Source: Desulfuromonadales bacterium
GTDB taxonomy: Bacteria > Desulfobacterota > Desulfuromonadia > Desulfuromonadales > Syntrophotaleaceae
Length of the DNA stretch: 64,000 nucleotides
Assembly: GCA_030154185.1 (NCBI GenBank)
Contig: JASKKK010000005.1
Span: 16,493-80,492, forward strand
Direction: 5' to 3'
The notes under the pieces were generated by a model. It was not told where the DNA came from and made no database searches. It saw nothing but the letters and a program-made list of their open reading frames with translations. The position numbers and the translations under genes are program-made. This document shows, in pieces, positions 37,906-48,796 of this stretch (the stretch's first letter is position 1; every line of letters begins with the position of its first letter).

Positions 37906-38046
37906 TTTTCATCCGAACGCGCTTTACCTCCCGGGAGTATCGTCCGACGTCTGCATGGTAGACGCATGATTTCGACTTGCACCGGAACGTGGTTTGCAGG
38001 GCCTGGTGCACATGCGTCACAGACCAATCGACAGGCCGCTAATGCA

Positions 38047-38075
38047 GTTGACATATTTGGGGCGATTCGCTATTT
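38047..38075 (+). promoter_or_regulatory. Strong predicted promoter for the DUF465 gene
   Basis: TTGACA (38047-38052), a 17-nt spacer and TATTTT (38070-38075). It gives a leader of about 40 nt. The rest of 37906-38123 shows nothing coding. Confidence 0.7.
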
Positions 38076-38123
38076 TGAAACAGGCTCGTCGCTCTTTGTC
38101 AACCCTTTCCTGGGAGGTGTCTG

Positions 38124-38345
38124 ATGGAAGAACAAGATCTTGGGCTGGTCCGGCGGCTCTGCGATGAAAGCCCTCGTTATCGCAGGCTTTACGAGGAACA
38201 CATGTTCCTCGAAAGGGAACTGTCTCTGCTGGATCAGCGAGGGGCACTCAGCCCCGAAGAAGAACTCCAGAGGAGAAAAGTGCAGAAGTTGAAATTGGCG
38301 GGCAAGGATGAAATGGCGCAGATCATGCGCTGCTGGAAACGTTAA
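38124..38345 (+). CDS. DUF465 (YdcH-like) small helical protein
   Basis: A 73-residue protein of unknown function. The pattern RRLCDESPRYRRLYEEHMFLERELSLLD, followed by Lys-rich helical sequence (RRKVQKLKLAGKDEMAQIM), matches the DUF465 family, usually a short two-helix coiled coil. GGGAGGTG precedes the ATG. It has its own promoter upstream and a large hairpin downstream, so it is probably monocistronic. Confidence 0.8.
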   Translation: MEEQDLGLVRRLCDESPRYRRLYEEHMFLERELSLLDQRGALSPEEELQRRKVQKLKLAGKDEMAQIMRCWKR

Positions 38346-38367
38346 AAAATATTTTCCCGATTTGGCT

Positions 38368-38400
38368 GAAAGGGTTTGGACGCAGCGTCCGAACCCTTTC
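38368..38400. terminator. Large hairpin after the DUF465 gene
   Basis: A 15-bp stem (38368-38382 against 38386-38400, with one G-T wobble) and a 3-nt loop. No T run follows on either strand, so it may act as an mRNA-stabilising end or a Rho-assisted stop rather than an intrinsic terminator. Confidence 0.45.
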
Positions 38401-38449
38401 TGCATCATGCGGTATTCGATTATTTCAAAAAAAGGTTTTGTTTGATCGA

Positions 38450-38455
38450 TATAAT
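38450..38455 (+). promoter_or_regulatory. Consensus -10 box upstream of ilvD
   Basis: TATAAT at 38450-38455 within an AT-rich stretch 136 nt before ilvD. No convincing -35 box at the usual distance. Confidence 0.3.
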
Positions 38456-38590
38456 TAAGGAGCTTGGGTACCCGAATGATCCGGAGGGTGCTCAACTGAA
38501 TGCGGGCAGGTGTCGTTGCTGAGGGGGCGAATTTTTCGGCCGCCCTTATCCCGGACCATAGATCTGCAAGAAAGGAAAAGATCCGACCAT

Positions 38591-40261
38591 ATGAAAGGCA
38601 AACGTAGCGAAGCCATTACCAAAGGTTTTGAAAGAGCGCCTCATCGTGCGCTGCTGATGGGGACCGGTATTCCGCGCAAGGAACTGGGAAAACCGCTTAT
38701 CGGGATTGCCACCTCCTTCACCGATCTCATTCCCGGGCATATCGGCATGCGGGATTTGGAGCGCTTTATCGAAAAAGGGGTCCATACCGGGGGGGGGTAT
38801 TCCTTCCTGTTCGGCATTCCAGGTGTCTGCGATGGCATCGCCATGGGGCATAAGGGAATGCATTATTCCCTGTCCACCCGCGAACTGATTGCGGATATGG
38901 TCGAATCCATTGCCGAGGCACATCGTCTGGACGGTCTGGTGTTGCTGACCAACTGCGATAAGATCACCCCCGGCATGCTGATGGCGGCCGCGCGTCTCGA
39001 TATTCCCTGCATCGTGGTTACGGCGGGTCCCATGCTTACCGGTACCGGACGTGGTGGAAGACGGTATTCCTTCGTCACGGATACCTTCGAGGCCATGGGG
39101 CGCTATAAAAAAGGTGAAATCGACGCCAACGAGCTTCAACAGTGCGAGAACCGTGCCTGCCCCGGCGCCGGATCCTGCCAGGGATTGTTTACCGCCAATA
39201 CCATGGCGATTCTGACGGAAACCCTGGGCATGAGTCTGGCAGGGTGCGGTACCGCTCTGGCCGTTTCCTCCCTGAAACGACAGATCGCCTTCGCCTCCGG
39301 CGAGCGCATCGTCGACCTGGTTCGCGGAGGAATCACGCCTCGGCAGATTCTCACCCGCGAAGCGTTCGAAAATGCGATCCGGGTCGATCTGGCGCTCGGA
39401 GGTTCGAGCAATACCGTGCTGCATCTGCTGTCCATCGCCCATGAGGCCGAAGTCGACCTGCCGCTCGATCTGTTTGACAAGCTGAGTCGTGAAACGCCCC
39501 AACTTGCATCCATGAATCCCGGTGGCAAATATTTCATGGAAGATCTGGATGCTGCAGGAGGGGTGCCCGGGGTGTTGTATCAGTTGCGAGAGTACATTCA
39601 CGACAACCCGACTCTCAACGGTGCGACCGTGAAAGAGATTATAGACAGCGTCGTCGATGTCGACGAGGAGGTCATCCATCCGATGAACGACGCCGTTCGC
39701 CCGGAAGGGGGGATCGCTGTGCTTTCAGGCAACCTGGCCCCCGATGGTGCGATCGTAAAACAGTCTGGCGTCTCCGACAAAATGATGAAATTCGAAGGGA
39801 CGGCCCGTTGTTTCAATTCCGAGGAAGAGGCCATGCAAGCCCTTATGGAAGGTGCCATCAACGCCGGCGATGTGGTGGTTATTCGCTATGAAGGACCCAA
39901 AGGCGGACCCGGGATGCGGGAAATGCTGGCGCCTACCGCTACTATCATGGGGATGGGACTCGGCGACAGTGTCGCCTTGATCACCGATGGACGTTTTTCC
40001 GGCGGTACCCGTGGGCCCTGCATCGGGCATATCTCACCCGAGGCCGCGGTAGGTGGACCCATCGCCCTGGTGCAGGACGGGGATAAAATTGCCCTCGACA
40101 TTCCGTCGCGGAGTCTGGAATTGAAAGTTACCGATCAGGAAATGGATCAACGACGTCAGCGCTGGCAGGCGCCAGAACCTAAAATCAAGAAAGGCTGGTT
40201 GTCCCGTTATGCCTCTGTTGTGACGTCGGCCAATACCGGCGCCATTTGTAAAGCACGTTGA
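38591..40261 (+). CDS. ilvD: Dihydroxy-acid dehydratase
   Basis: Fe-S enzyme that dehydrates dihydroxy-isovalerate and dihydroxy-methylvalerate in valine, leucine and isoleucine synthesis. 556 residues from the ATG at 38591 ([19 protein letters not shown]). Cluster cysteines are in [10 protein letters not shown] and [36 protein letters not shown] near the C-terminus is intact. ilvB and ilvN follow; ilvC, whose product feeds this enzyme, is not in the window. Confidence 0.96.
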   Translation: MKGKRSEAITKGFERAPHRALLMGTGIPRKELGKPLIGIATSFTDLIPGHIGMRDLERFIEKGVHTGGGYSFLFGIPGVCDGIAMGHKGMHYSLSTRELIADMVESIAEAHRLDGLVLLTNCDKITPGMLMAAARLDIPCIVVTAGPMLTGTGRGGRRYSFVTDTFEAMGRYKKGEIDANELQQCENRACPGAGSCQGLFTANTMAILTETLGMSLAGCGTALAVSSLKRQIAFASGERIVDLVRGGITPRQILTREAFENAIRVDLALGGSSNTVLHLLSIAHEAEVDLPLDLFDKLSRETPQLASMNPGGKYFMEDLDAAGGVPGVLYQLREYIHDNPTLNGATVKEIIDSVVDVDEEVIHPMNDAVRPEGGIAVLSGNLAPDGAIVKQSGVSDKMMKFEGTARCFNSEEEAMQALMEGAINAGDVVVIRYEGPKGGPGMREMLAPTATIMGMGLGDSVALITDGRFSGGTRGPCIGHISPEAAVGGPIALVQDGDKIALDIPSRSLELKVTDQEMDQRRQRWQAPEPKIKKGWLSRYASVVTSANTGAICKAR

Positions 40262-40276
40262 AAACAAGTGCTGGCA

Positions 40277-40300
40277 CCGGCCGCCAGGTGGCGGTCGGTT
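40277..40300 (+). other. Intercistronic hairpin between ilvD and ilvB
   Basis: ACCGGCCGCC, a 4-nt loop, then GGCGGTCGGT: 10 bp with one wobble. No T run follows. Possibly an mRNA processing or stability element. Confidence 0.4.
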
Positions 40301-40337
40301 GTGGATTTAATGAAACTGGCATACGAGGAGGCATTGC

Positions 40338-42035
40338 GTGAAAAGGACCGGTTCTCAGATTCTGCTTGAAAGCCTGTTGCAGGAAGAGGTGGACACCGTT
40401 TTCGGTTATCCTGGCGGCACGGTAATCAATATCTACAACGATCTGCTCGATTATCCCATCAAGCACATCCTTACCCGACACGAACAGGCGGCAGTGCACT
40501 CTGCCGATGGCTATGCCAGGGCGACGGGGAAGGTGGGTGTGGCCATTGCCACCAGCGGTCCCGGGGCAACCAATACGGTGACCGGTATCGCCACCGCCTA
40601 CATGGATTCCATTCCCATGGTCGTCATTACGGGGCAGGTGCCGACCCCGCTGATCGGTAACGATGCTTTTCAGGAGGCGGATATCGTAGGTATCACGCGT
40701 TCCATAACCAAGCATAATTATCTGGTCAAGGATGTCAGGGACCTCTCCCGCATCGTGAAGCAAGCTTTCTATATTGCCCGCACCGGGCGACCGGGACCGG
40801 TTCTTATCGATTTGCCCAAGGATGTGCAGCTGGCGACGACCGAATTCGCTTATCCCGAAAGTGTCGAACTGCGTGGCTATAAACCGACCATCAGCGGCAA
40901 TGTGCGGCAGGTCGAAAAAGCCGCCAAGATGATCATGGCGGCTCGGCGACCGGTGCTCTATGTCGGCGGCGGGGCTACCGCTTCTGATGCCGGAAAGGAT
41001 CTCATTGCCTTTGCGGAACTCTTGCAGACGCCGGTCGTCACCACCCTCATGGGGATGGCGGCGTTTCCGACCGGACACCCCCTGTCTCTCGGCATGCTCG
41101 GCATGCACGGTACCTATTATGCCAATATGGCCGTGACCAACTCGGATCTGCTTATAGCGATCGGCGCTCGATTCGACGATCGCGTTACCGGGCGTGTGGC
41201 GGCTTTTGCACCCAAGGCCAAGATTGTTCATATCGATATCGATCCGACATCGATTAAAAAGAATGTACGGGTTGATCTGCCGATTGTCGGGGAACTGCGT
41301 GACGTCATAGGCAAAATTTCCTCCAAACTGCAGGAGGACAAAGATCAGATCGCTGCGCTTTCCGAGCATACCGCCCCCTGGCGCAGTCAGATCGATTCCT
41401 GGCGTGCCCAGTATCCGATGACCTACAAGTCCAGCGACAAGGTCATCAAACCCCAATATGTCATTGAAAAAATCCGCGAGCTGACCCGTGAGGACGCCAT
41501 CATCGCCACGGAAGTGGGGCAGCACCAGATGTGGACGGCGCAGTTCTTCAACTTTTGTCACCCCCGCACCTTTCTGACCTCGGGAGGTTTGGGCACTATG
41601 GGATTTGGCCTGCCCGCTGCACTGGGAGCCCAGGTTGCCTGTCCCGATCGGCAGGTGATAGACATATCCGGAGACGGTTCCTTTCAAATGAATTCCCAGG
41701 AATTGGCCACCCTGGTGCAGTACAAACTGCCGGTAAAGATCGCGATTCTGAATAATAACTTTCTGGGTATGGTGCGTCAGTGGCAGCAGCTTTTCTTTGA
41801 TCGACGCTATAGTCAGACCCCCCTCGATGTGCCCATCGATTTTGTAAAGCTGGCCGAAGCATACGGTGCGACCGGATTGCTGGCCGACAAGCCGGACCAG
41901 GTTGAGAGCGTTATCCGCAAGGCTCTTGATACGCCCGGTCCCGTATTGATGGAATTCAGGGTCGATCGTGAGGAAAATGTCATGCCCATGGTGCCTGCCG
42001 GGGCTGCTATCGATGAAATGGTTCTGGCTTCTTAG
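40338..42035 (+). CDS. ilvB: Acetolactate synthase, large (catalytic) subunit
   Basis: Thiamine-diphosphate enzyme that makes acetolactate or acetohydroxybutyrate. 565 residues with a GTG start preceded by GAGGAGG. Catalytic Glu is in [19 protein letters not shown] near 46, and the ThDP-binding motif runs from [15 protein letters not shown] to [11 protein letters not shown]. ilvN, the regulatory subunit, starts 12 nt after the stop. Confidence 0.96.
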   Translation: MKRTGSQILLESLLQEEVDTVFGYPGGTVINIYNDLLDYPIKHILTRHEQAAVHSADGYARATGKVGVAIATSGPGATNTVTGIATAYMDSIPMVVITGQVPTPLIGNDAFQEADIVGITRSITKHNYLVKDVRDLSRIVKQAFYIARTGRPGPVLIDLPKDVQLATTEFAYPESVELRGYKPTISGNVRQVEKAAKMIMAARRPVLYVGGGATASDAGKDLIAFAELLQTPVVTTLMGMAAFPTGHPLSLGMLGMHGTYYANMAVTNSDLLIAIGARFDDRVTGRVAAFAPKAKIVHIDIDPTSIKKNVRVDLPIVGELRDVIGKISSKLQEDKDQIAALSEHTAPWRSQIDSWRAQYPMTYKSSDKVIKPQYVIEKIRELTREDAIIATEVGQHQMWTAQFFNFCHPRTFLTSGGLGTMGFGLPAALGAQVACPDRQVIDISGDGSFQMNSQELATLVQYKLPVKIAILNNNFLGMVRQWQQLFFDRRYSQTPLDVPIDFVKLAEAYGATGLLADKPDQVESVIRKALDTPGPVLMEFRVDREENVMPMVPAGAAIDEMVLAS

Positions 42036-42047
42036 GAGGTGGGTGAC

Positions 42048-42554
42048 ATGGCAAGCCATGAGGCAAAACATACGATTTCTGTTCTGGTTGAAAACGAGTT
42101 CGGCGTTCTTACCCGTGTAGCCGGTCTTTTTTCCGGTCGTGGTTTCAATATTGAAAGTCTTTCCGTCGCACCGACCCTGGACGACAGCATTTCGCGAATG
42201 ACCATCGTTACCAGCGGAGATGAGCGGATTCTTGAGCAGATCACCAAGCAGCTCAACAAACTCATCGACACCATCAAGGTCATCGATTTTACCGACAGCG
42301 AATACGTGGAGCGGGAAATGGCGCTTATCAAGGTTCAGGCCACGGAAGATACGCGCGCCGAAGTGTTGCGCATCGTCGATATTTTCCGGGGCAATGTCGT
42401 GGATGTGACGGCCCGCAGTTATACCATGGAAATTACGGGCGCACCGAGTAAGATCAAGGCCGTGATCGATCTTCTTAAGCCTATCGGCATCCAGGAGATC
42501 GTGCGTTCAGGCCCTGTGGTCCTTGGTCGGGGGGCTAAGGGGTGGAACGGCTGA
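42048..42554 (+). CDS. ilvN: Acetolactate synthase, small (regulatory) subunit
   Basis: Carries valine feedback control of the holoenzyme. 168 residues from the ATG at 42048 (AGGAGGT 7 nt upstream). The N-terminal ACT domain has ISVLVENEFGVLTRVAGLFSGRGFNIESL in order at about 9-37; a second, C-terminal domain follows from about 80. In relatives ilvC normally comes next, but here the next gene is psd. Confidence 0.95.
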   Translation: MASHEAKHTISVLVENEFGVLTRVAGLFSGRGFNIESLSVAPTLDDSISRMTIVTSGDERILEQITKQLNKLIDTIKVIDFTDSEYVEREMALIKVQATEDTRAEVLRIVDIFRGNVVDVTARSYTMEITGAPSKIKAVIDLLKPIGIQEIVRSGPVVLGRGAKGWNG

Positions 42555-42602
42555 ACGGGGCTTTTCGGTCTGTCTCGAATATCAATAGTGAGGAAACCGC
42601 AT

Positions 42603-43247
42603 ATGCGTAATCAGAATCAACCGGTGGCTGTTGAAGGATACCCTTTTATCGGGTTGTTTGCATTTATTACCCTGGTTTTCGCCCTTCTCGGCTGGAGCAT
42701 TTTTACCCTGCTGTTTCTCGGGTTAACCTTGTTCTCAGCTTACTTCTTTCGCAACCCCGATCGTTTCAGCGATGCTGAGGAATCTGCCGTTATTGCGCCT
42801 GCCGACGGCAAAGTCGTCTATATCGGACCGGCTCTTGAAGAACGTTATTTCAAGGCGGAAGTAACCAAGATCAGCATTTTTATGTCGGTTTTCAATGTGC
42901 ATGTCAATCGGGTACCCATGGCCGGCAAAGTTGTAGATATGTTTTACAACAAGGGGCAATTTCTCAATGCCTCCCTGGACAAGGCGAGTCTGCACAACGA
43001 ACAGGCCGGCATACTGCTTGAGAGTCCGTCCGGTCGGCGCATGCTGGTGGTACAGATCGCCGGTCTCATTGCCCGGCGTATTGTCACCTATCCGGTGATC
43101 GGCGACATTTTGCAGCGTGGCGCCCGCTATGGCCTTATCCGTTTCGGGTCGCGTGTCGATATCTATGTTTCCGAGGAGGTCGATATTCAGGTCCAGATCG
43201 GGGAGCGCGTCTGCGGAGGTGAGACGGTCCTCGGGCATCTGAAATGA
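42603..43247 (+). CDS. psd: Phosphatidylserine decarboxylase (short, Psd-B-like form)
   Basis: Pyruvoyl enzyme forming phosphatidylethanolamine. 214 residues from the ATG at 42603, with AGGAAA 7 nt before. A hydrophobic hairpin at about 15-50 anchors it. APADGKVVYIGP and NVHVNRVPMAGKV are family motifs, and the self-cleavage Gly-Ser is in IRFGSRVDIY near 182. pssA, which commonly follows and makes the substrate, is absent; the T-box leader of leuA comes next. Confidence 0.93.
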   Translation: MRNQNQPVAVEGYPFIGLFAFITLVFALLGWSIFTLLFLGLTLFSAYFFRNPDRFSDAEESAVIAPADGKVVYIGPALEERYFKAEVTKISIFMSVFNVHVNRVPMAGKVVDMFYNKGQFLNASLDKASLHNEQAGILLESPSGRRMLVVQIAGLIARRIVTYPVIGDILQRGARYGLIRFGSRVDIYVSEEVDIQVQIGERVCGGETVLGHLK

Positions 43248-43378
43248 GTTTCGGGTGCGAAGGGGATTCTGAAACGCACTGTATCTCTATGCGGAATCGG
43301 ACGTTTTCAAGCACGTCGAATTTCGTATTGCCGCATCGAAAAAATGTTGTTCCTACCCTCGGTGGCGGCCTTTACGGC

Positions 43379-43408
43379 TTGACAGCGGGGGTTTGACTCT
43401 GGTCTATT
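43379..43408 (+). promoter_or_regulatory. Predicted promoter of the leuA T-box transcript
   Basis: TTGACA (43379-43384), an 18-nt spacer and TCTATT (43403-43408). It lies just before the T-box stem I. The stretch 43248-43378 upstream shows nothing else. Confidence 0.55.
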
Positions 43409-43424
43409 GGTTCTTACGTAGCAA

Positions 43425-43690
43425 AGACGTTGAAGAGGAGTAGTAGGTCGTAAACTCGATTGGAGAGAGCCGGCGGTTGCTGCGAGCCGGTATCGAGCGG
43501 GCCGAACTCGCCTTGGAGTCGCGCGGCTGAATCCCGGGGAAGGTATCGTTTTTAACTGTGATAAGCCTCCATGCGGACTAGGTCGTGACGTGATCCTGCG
43601 TTAAGGGTAATGAAGGATTCCCCCGGGAATCGAATCAGGGTGGTACCGCGAAGCAAAGCTCTCGCCCCTGAAAGGGAGAGGGCTTTTTTG
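43425..43690 (+). ncRNA. T-box riboswitch, predicted tRNA-Leu sensing (CUC specifier)
   Basis: Transcription-attenuating leader that reads uncharged tRNA. Seen: the AGTA motif (43439-43442); stem I pairing CTCGAT (43455-43460) with ATCGAG (43492-43497); a GAGAG bulge followed by a distal stem CCGGC/GCCGG (43470-43490); a candidate specifier codon CTC (43507-43509, Leu); the invariant T-box AGGGTGGTACCGCG (43637-43650), which forms the antiterminator bulge; and a terminator hairpin (about 43657-43683) followed by six T residues. It precedes leuA, so uncharged leucyl-tRNA would allow read-through into the leu genes. Confidence 0.93.
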
Positions 43691-43743
43691 TATGCAGCAG
43701 ATTATTTACACGGCTGATTTGCCGGAGTGGAAAGAAAGGGGGT

Positions 43744-43820
43744 GGTCAGGTGGAATCGGACCTGGGTGACCTGCAGCTTAAACCGAATGCCGAACCGTAT
43801 GAAAATGTCCGAATGACATT
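43744..43820 (+). other. Structured spacer between T-box terminator and leuA
   Basis: The 190 nt between the T-box terminator and leuA hold two short hairpins: GGTCAGGT (43744-43751) with ACCTG and GACC (43760-43771), and AATGTC-CGAAT-GACATT (43804-43820). No gene with a ribosome site is supported; a 25-codon frame at 43692 has none. Confidence 0.35.
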
Positions 43821-43882
43821 CACGAAAACGACTGCTCCCGGCTCCCGGTGAAAGGGGCGGAGCAATGACTGACGGAGGTCAT

Positions 43883-45424
<1,542 letters not shown>

Positions 45425-45433
45425 TTCGTAAGG

Positions 45434-45451
45434 GGGTCGGATTTCCGACCC
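45434..45451 (+). other. Intercistronic hairpin between leuA and leuC
   Basis: GGGTCGGA-TT-TCCGACCC, a perfect 8-bp stem followed by GATTTTA. Weak T run: perhaps partial termination or message stability. Confidence 0.4.
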
Positions 45452-45479
45452 GATTTTACAAGGATTGTTGGAGTCACAT

Positions 45480-46760
45480 ATGGGACAGACTATCGCACAG
45501 AAAATCTTTGCAGCTCATTTGCGTGAGGAGCCGTTTCCGGGAACCTATGTTCTCGACCTCGACCGGGTCCTCTGCCACGAAATTACCACGCCCGTGGCCA
45601 TTGCCGATCTGGAATGGCGCGGTAAGGATCGGGTGTTCGATCCGAATAAAATCAAGGCTGTGATCGACCACGTTACCCCGGCCAAGGACAGCAAGACGGC
45701 CATCCAGGGCAAAATCCTGAGGGAGTGGGCCGAGCGACACAGCATACCCGACTTTTTCGATATCGGACAGAACGGCGTCTGTCATGCCCTGTTTCCGGAG
45801 AAGGGGTTTATCCGTCCCGGATTCACGGTCATTATGGGCGATAGCCATACATGCACCCACGGTGCCTTCGGGGCTTTTGCCGCCGGGGTCGGAACGACCG
45901 ACCTTGAAGTCGGGATTCTCAAGGGGGTTTGTGCTTTTCGCAAACCTCAAAGCATCCTGGTGAATATTGCCGGCACTCTTCCGGAGCATGTGTATGCCAA
46001 GGACGTGATCCTGCACATCATCCACAAGCTTGGCGTCAACGGCGCCACCGATTGCGTCATCGAATTCCGCGGACCCGTAGTCGATGCCATGTCCATGGAT
46101 GCGCGCATGACGCTGACCAACATGGCGATTGAGGCCGGAGGGACCTGCGGAATCTGTTTGCCCGATCAGGTGACCGTCGACTATCTGTGGCCTTTTATCA
46201 GCGAGGAATACGAAAGCAAGGAGGCGGCTCTGTCGGATTTCAAAAAATGGCATTCCGATGACGACGCCGAATATGCGAAGGTTCTTGATATAGATGTCAC
46301 CGGTCTTGAGCCGCAGGTTACGTACGATTACAAACCCGATTGCGTCAAGAGCGCTCGTGAGATGGCCGGAACGCCAGTCAATCAGGTCTATATCGGCACT
46401 TGTACGAACGGTCGTTTGGAGGACCTGCAACAGGCGGCAGAGATCCTCAGGGGGCATAAGTTGGCGCCTAACGTGCGCGGTATCCTGTCGCCCGGAACGC
46501 CAAAGGTTTTTCGCGAGGCCATGGACCAAGGCATCCTCGCTGTTTTCATGGATGCAGGCTTCTGCATTACCAATCCTACATGCGGTGCGTGTCTCGGTAT
46601 GAGCAACGGCGTCCTCGCCCCCGGTGAAGCATGTGCCGCTACCAGCAACCGTAATTTCCAGGGACGCATGGGAAAGGGCGGAATGGTGTATCTTATGAGT
46701 CCGGCCACCGCCGCCGCTACTGGAATCAAGGGTGCCGTTACCGATCCTCGCGATCTGTAA
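45480..46760 (+). CDS. leuC: 3-isopropylmalate dehydratase, large subunit
   Basis: Fe-S isomerase of leucine synthesis. 426 residues, the shorter HacA-type large subunit. Cluster cysteines sit in GTCTNGRLEDL and NPTCGACLGMSNG, and MGDSHTCTHGAFGAFAAGVG is present. The ATG at 45480 has GGAG 6 nt upstream. The family also includes homoaconitases, but leuA, leuD and the Leu T-box fix the assignment. Confidence 0.94.
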   Translation: MGQTIAQKIFAAHLREEPFPGTYVLDLDRVLCHEITTPVAIADLEWRGKDRVFDPNKIKAVIDHVTPAKDSKTAIQGKILREWAERHSIPDFFDIGQNGVCHALFPEKGFIRPGFTVIMGDSHTCTHGAFGAFAAGVGTTDLEVGILKGVCAFRKPQSILVNIAGTLPEHVYAKDVILHIIHKLGVNGATDCVIEFRGPVVDAMSMDARMTLTNMAIEAGGTCGICLPDQVTVDYLWPFISEEYESKEAALSDFKKWHSDDDAEYAKVLDIDVTGLEPQVTYDYKPDCVKSAREMAGTPVNQVYIGTCTNGRLEDLQQAAEILRGHKLAPNVRGILSPGTPKVFREAMDQGILAVFMDAGFCITNPTCGACLGMSNGVLAPGEACAATSNRNFQGRMGKGGMVYLMSPATAAATGIKGAVTDPRDL

Positions 46761-46798
46761 TGGCTGTTGCGGTCTACTGAAGAAGGAGCATAGAACCC

Positions 46799-47329
46799 AT
46801 GAAAAGAGTATTCGGAGGGCCGGCGATTTTTCTCGACCGGTCCGATATAAATACCGACGAAATCATTCCCGCTCGTTACCTGACGGAAGTCACCAAGGAG
46901 GCTCTCAAGCCGTATCTGCTTGAGGACCTCAAGTTGTCGGGTTTCGATCCCGGTGGAAAAGCTTTGCAGAAGGCCACCGTCGTCGTGGCCCGCAAAAATT
47001 TCGGATGCGGATCGTCGCGAGAGCATGCCCCCTGGTCACTTGAAGTCAATGGCATTTATACCGTCATAGCCGAAAGCTATGCCCGTATTTTCCGTCAGAA
47101 CATGTTCAACTGCGGCATGTTGGCTATCGAGTTGCCGGCGGCGGATATCGATAAGATTTTCGCCATGGCCGATCACGGTGAGGTCGATATTTCCGTCGAT
47201 CTCGAGGGGCATAGGCTTACGGCAATTAGCGGTTCGCGCAAGGAAGTTTTCAACTTTGATATCAGCCCCTTCGATCAGGCACTGGTCGAAGCCGGAGGGT
47301 GGGTCGAATTTGCCGATCAGCGTTATTAA
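46799..47329 (+). CDS. leuD: 3-isopropylmalate dehydratase, small subunit
   Basis: Swivel subunit of the LeuCD isomerase. 176 residues. DRSDINTDEIIPARYL and VVARKNFGCGSSREHAPWSL are the recognisable motifs. AAGGAG lies 11 nt upstream of the ATG. A strong terminator follows, separating it from leuB. Confidence 0.94.
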   Translation: MKRVFGGPAIFLDRSDINTDEIIPARYLTEVTKEALKPYLLEDLKLSGFDPGGKALQKATVVVARKNFGCGSSREHAPWSLEVNGIYTVIAESYARIFRQNMFNCGMLAIELPAADIDKIFAMADHGEVDISVDLEGHRLTAISGSRKEVFNFDISPFDQALVEAGGWVEFADQRY

Positions 47330-47336
47330 AAAATTA

Positions 47337-47369
47337 AACGGCCGGGCCCTGGGTCCGGTCGTTTTTTTT
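47337..47369 (+). terminator. Terminator after leuD
   Basis: AACGGCCGG (47337-47345) pairs with CCGGTCGTT (47355-47363), then a T run to 47369. It ends the T-box-controlled leuACD transcript before leuB. Confidence 0.85.
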
Positions 47370-47371
47370 GG

Positions 47372-47441
47372 AACATGTGCCAAAAATTGCACATGTTATT
47401 GTGTCGATTATGTCTCAAGATGGGCGCGGTGCCCTTGAGAC
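47372..47441. promoter_or_regulatory. Two inverted repeats upstream of leuB
   Basis: AACATGTGC-N8-GCACATGTT (47372-47380 and 47389-47397) has perfect 9-nt arms. GTCTCAAG-N14-CTTGAGAC (47412-47419 and 47434-47441) has perfect 8-nt arms. Both lie between the leuD terminator and the leuB promoter and are upstream of its -35 box, as expected for activator or repressor sites. Confidence 0.45.
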
Positions 47442-47453
47442 GCGGAAAAATGT

Positions 47454-47483
47454 TTGACAATTTCTTGAGGCGCTTTCTATCAT
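47454..47483 (+). promoter_or_regulatory. Strong predicted promoter for leuB
   Basis: TTGACA (47454-47459), an 18-nt spacer and TATCAT (47478-47483, five of six). Confidence 0.7.
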
Positions 47484-47555
47484 GACGCCGGTCCAAAGAG
47501 CACGCAACTGCGTGTTTATGCGGTGAGTGCCTCAACCGTGGGGAGATTTTTCGGA

Positions 47556-48653
47556 ATGAAAAAACAATTCAATTTGGCGGTTTTGCCCGGTGATGGGATC
47601 GGTCCTGAAGTCATGGCTGAAGCCATGAAAGTTCTTGATGCCGTCGAACAAAAATACCAGGTTCGTCTTCAGCGTCGATTCGGCAATGTCGGCGGTGCGG
47701 CCATCGACCTCGACGGGAAAGCTTTGCCGGATGCTACTGTAGAAATCTGCAAGGCATCCGATGCCATTCTGTTCGGCAGCGTCGGTGGTCCCAAGTGGGA
47801 CAATCTTCCTGCCGAGCAGCGTCCGGAGCGCGGTGCTTTGTTGCCGCTGCGTCGCATTTTCGGACTGTTTTGCAATCTGCGACCGGCCATCGTTTTTCCC
47901 GCCTTGACCTCCGCTTCATCCTTGAAGGAAGAGGTGATTGCCGGTGGGTTTGATATCCTTGTGGTTCGTGAGCTTACCGGCGGCATATATTTCGCGCAGC
48001 CCAAAGGGATTGAAGGTGAAGGGGGCGAGCGCCGCGGTTTCGACACCATGGCTTATACCGAAGCGGAAGTCGAGCGCATTGCCAGGGTGGCTTTCGAGAC
48101 CGCACGCAAACGCGGCAAAAGACTCGTTTCCATCGACAAGGCCAATGTGCTTTCGACCTCGGTGTTATGGCGGGAAGTGGTGGAGCGCGTTTCCGTCGAG
48201 TATTCCGATGTAACCCTCAGCCATATGTACGTCGATAACGCCGCCATGCAGCTTGTCAAAGCGCCGAAACAATTCGATGTGTTGCTCTGTCCCAATATGT
48301 TCGGAGATATCCTCTCCGATGAGGCCGCCATGTTGACCGGGTCGCTTGGCATGCTTCCCTCCGCATCCCTTGCCGAAGGTAGTTTCGGCATGTACGAGCC
48401 CGCCGGCGGAAGCGCACCTGATATTGCAGGGAAAAATATTGCCAATCCCATAGCGCAGATCCTGTCTGCTGCCATGTTGCTGCGCTACTCCTGTGGCCTG
48501 AGCGATGCCGCGGATGCTATCGAAAAAGCCGTGGAAAATTGCCTTGCGGCCGGTTTGCGTACACAGGATATTTTTCAGGGTTGCGCCCACGAACAACTGG
48601 TCTCGACCAGTGTCATGGGGGGGGCTGTCGTTGCAGAGCTGCTGAAAGAGTGA
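47556..48653 (+). CDS. leuB: 3-isopropylmalate dehydrogenase
   Basis: NAD-dependent oxidative decarboxylation yielding the leucine ketoacid. 365 residues from the ATG at 47556, where the family N-terminus ([21 protein letters not shown]) begins. [13 protein letters not shown] and [26 protein letters not shown] are intact. Unlike leuACD it lies behind its own promoter and two inverted repeats. Confidence 0.96.
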   Translation: MKKQFNLAVLPGDGIGPEVMAEAMKVLDAVEQKYQVRLQRRFGNVGGAAIDLDGKALPDATVEICKASDAILFGSVGGPKWDNLPAEQRPERGALLPLRRIFGLFCNLRPAIVFPALTSASSLKEEVIAGGFDILVVRELTGGIYFAQPKGIEGEGGERRGFDTMAYTEAEVERIARVAFETARKRGKRLVSIDKANVLSTSVLWREVVERVSVEYSDVTLSHMYVDNAAMQLVKAPKQFDVLLCPNMFGDILSDEAAMLTGSLGMLPSASLAEGSFGMYEPAGGSAPDIAGKNIANPIAQILSAAMLLRYSCGLSDAADAIEKAVENCLAAGLRTQDIFQGCAHEQLVSTSVMGGAVVAELLKE

Positions 48654-48660
48654 GCAGAAA

Positions 48661-48683
48661 GGGGCCGGAGTAGGTCCGGCCCC
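48661..48683 (+). terminator. Hairpin after leuB
   Basis: GGGGCCGGA-GTAGG-TCCGGCCCC, a perfect 9-bp stem, but with no T run after it. Possibly a Rho-assisted end; asd lies 113 nt downstream. Confidence 0.45.
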
Positions 48684-48796
48684 ATGATTTCATAGCTGCA
48701 TTCGCGTCATGCGGTCGATAAACGAAGTGGCCGCAGAATGCAACAGAAACGCGAATCCAAGCCAAATTTTTGCGAATCAAGCGGAAGGAATTATCC

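Noticed and set aside
40266..40337. Sigma-54 type promoter before ilvB (TGGCAC/TTGC-like fragments)
   Set aside because: The GG and GC elements are not at the required spacing; a ribosome site and hairpin explain the sequence better.
40185..42071. A 628-codon minus-strand open frame opposite ilvD/ilvB
   Set aside because: Shadow of ilvB: no ribosome site, no recognisable domains, low-complexity Gly/His/Arg-rich translation.
43692..43769. A 25-codon frame directly after the T-box terminator, considered as a leader peptide
   Set aside because: No Shine-Dalgarno sequence (the upstream bases are the T run) and no run of regulatory codons; T-box control does not need one.
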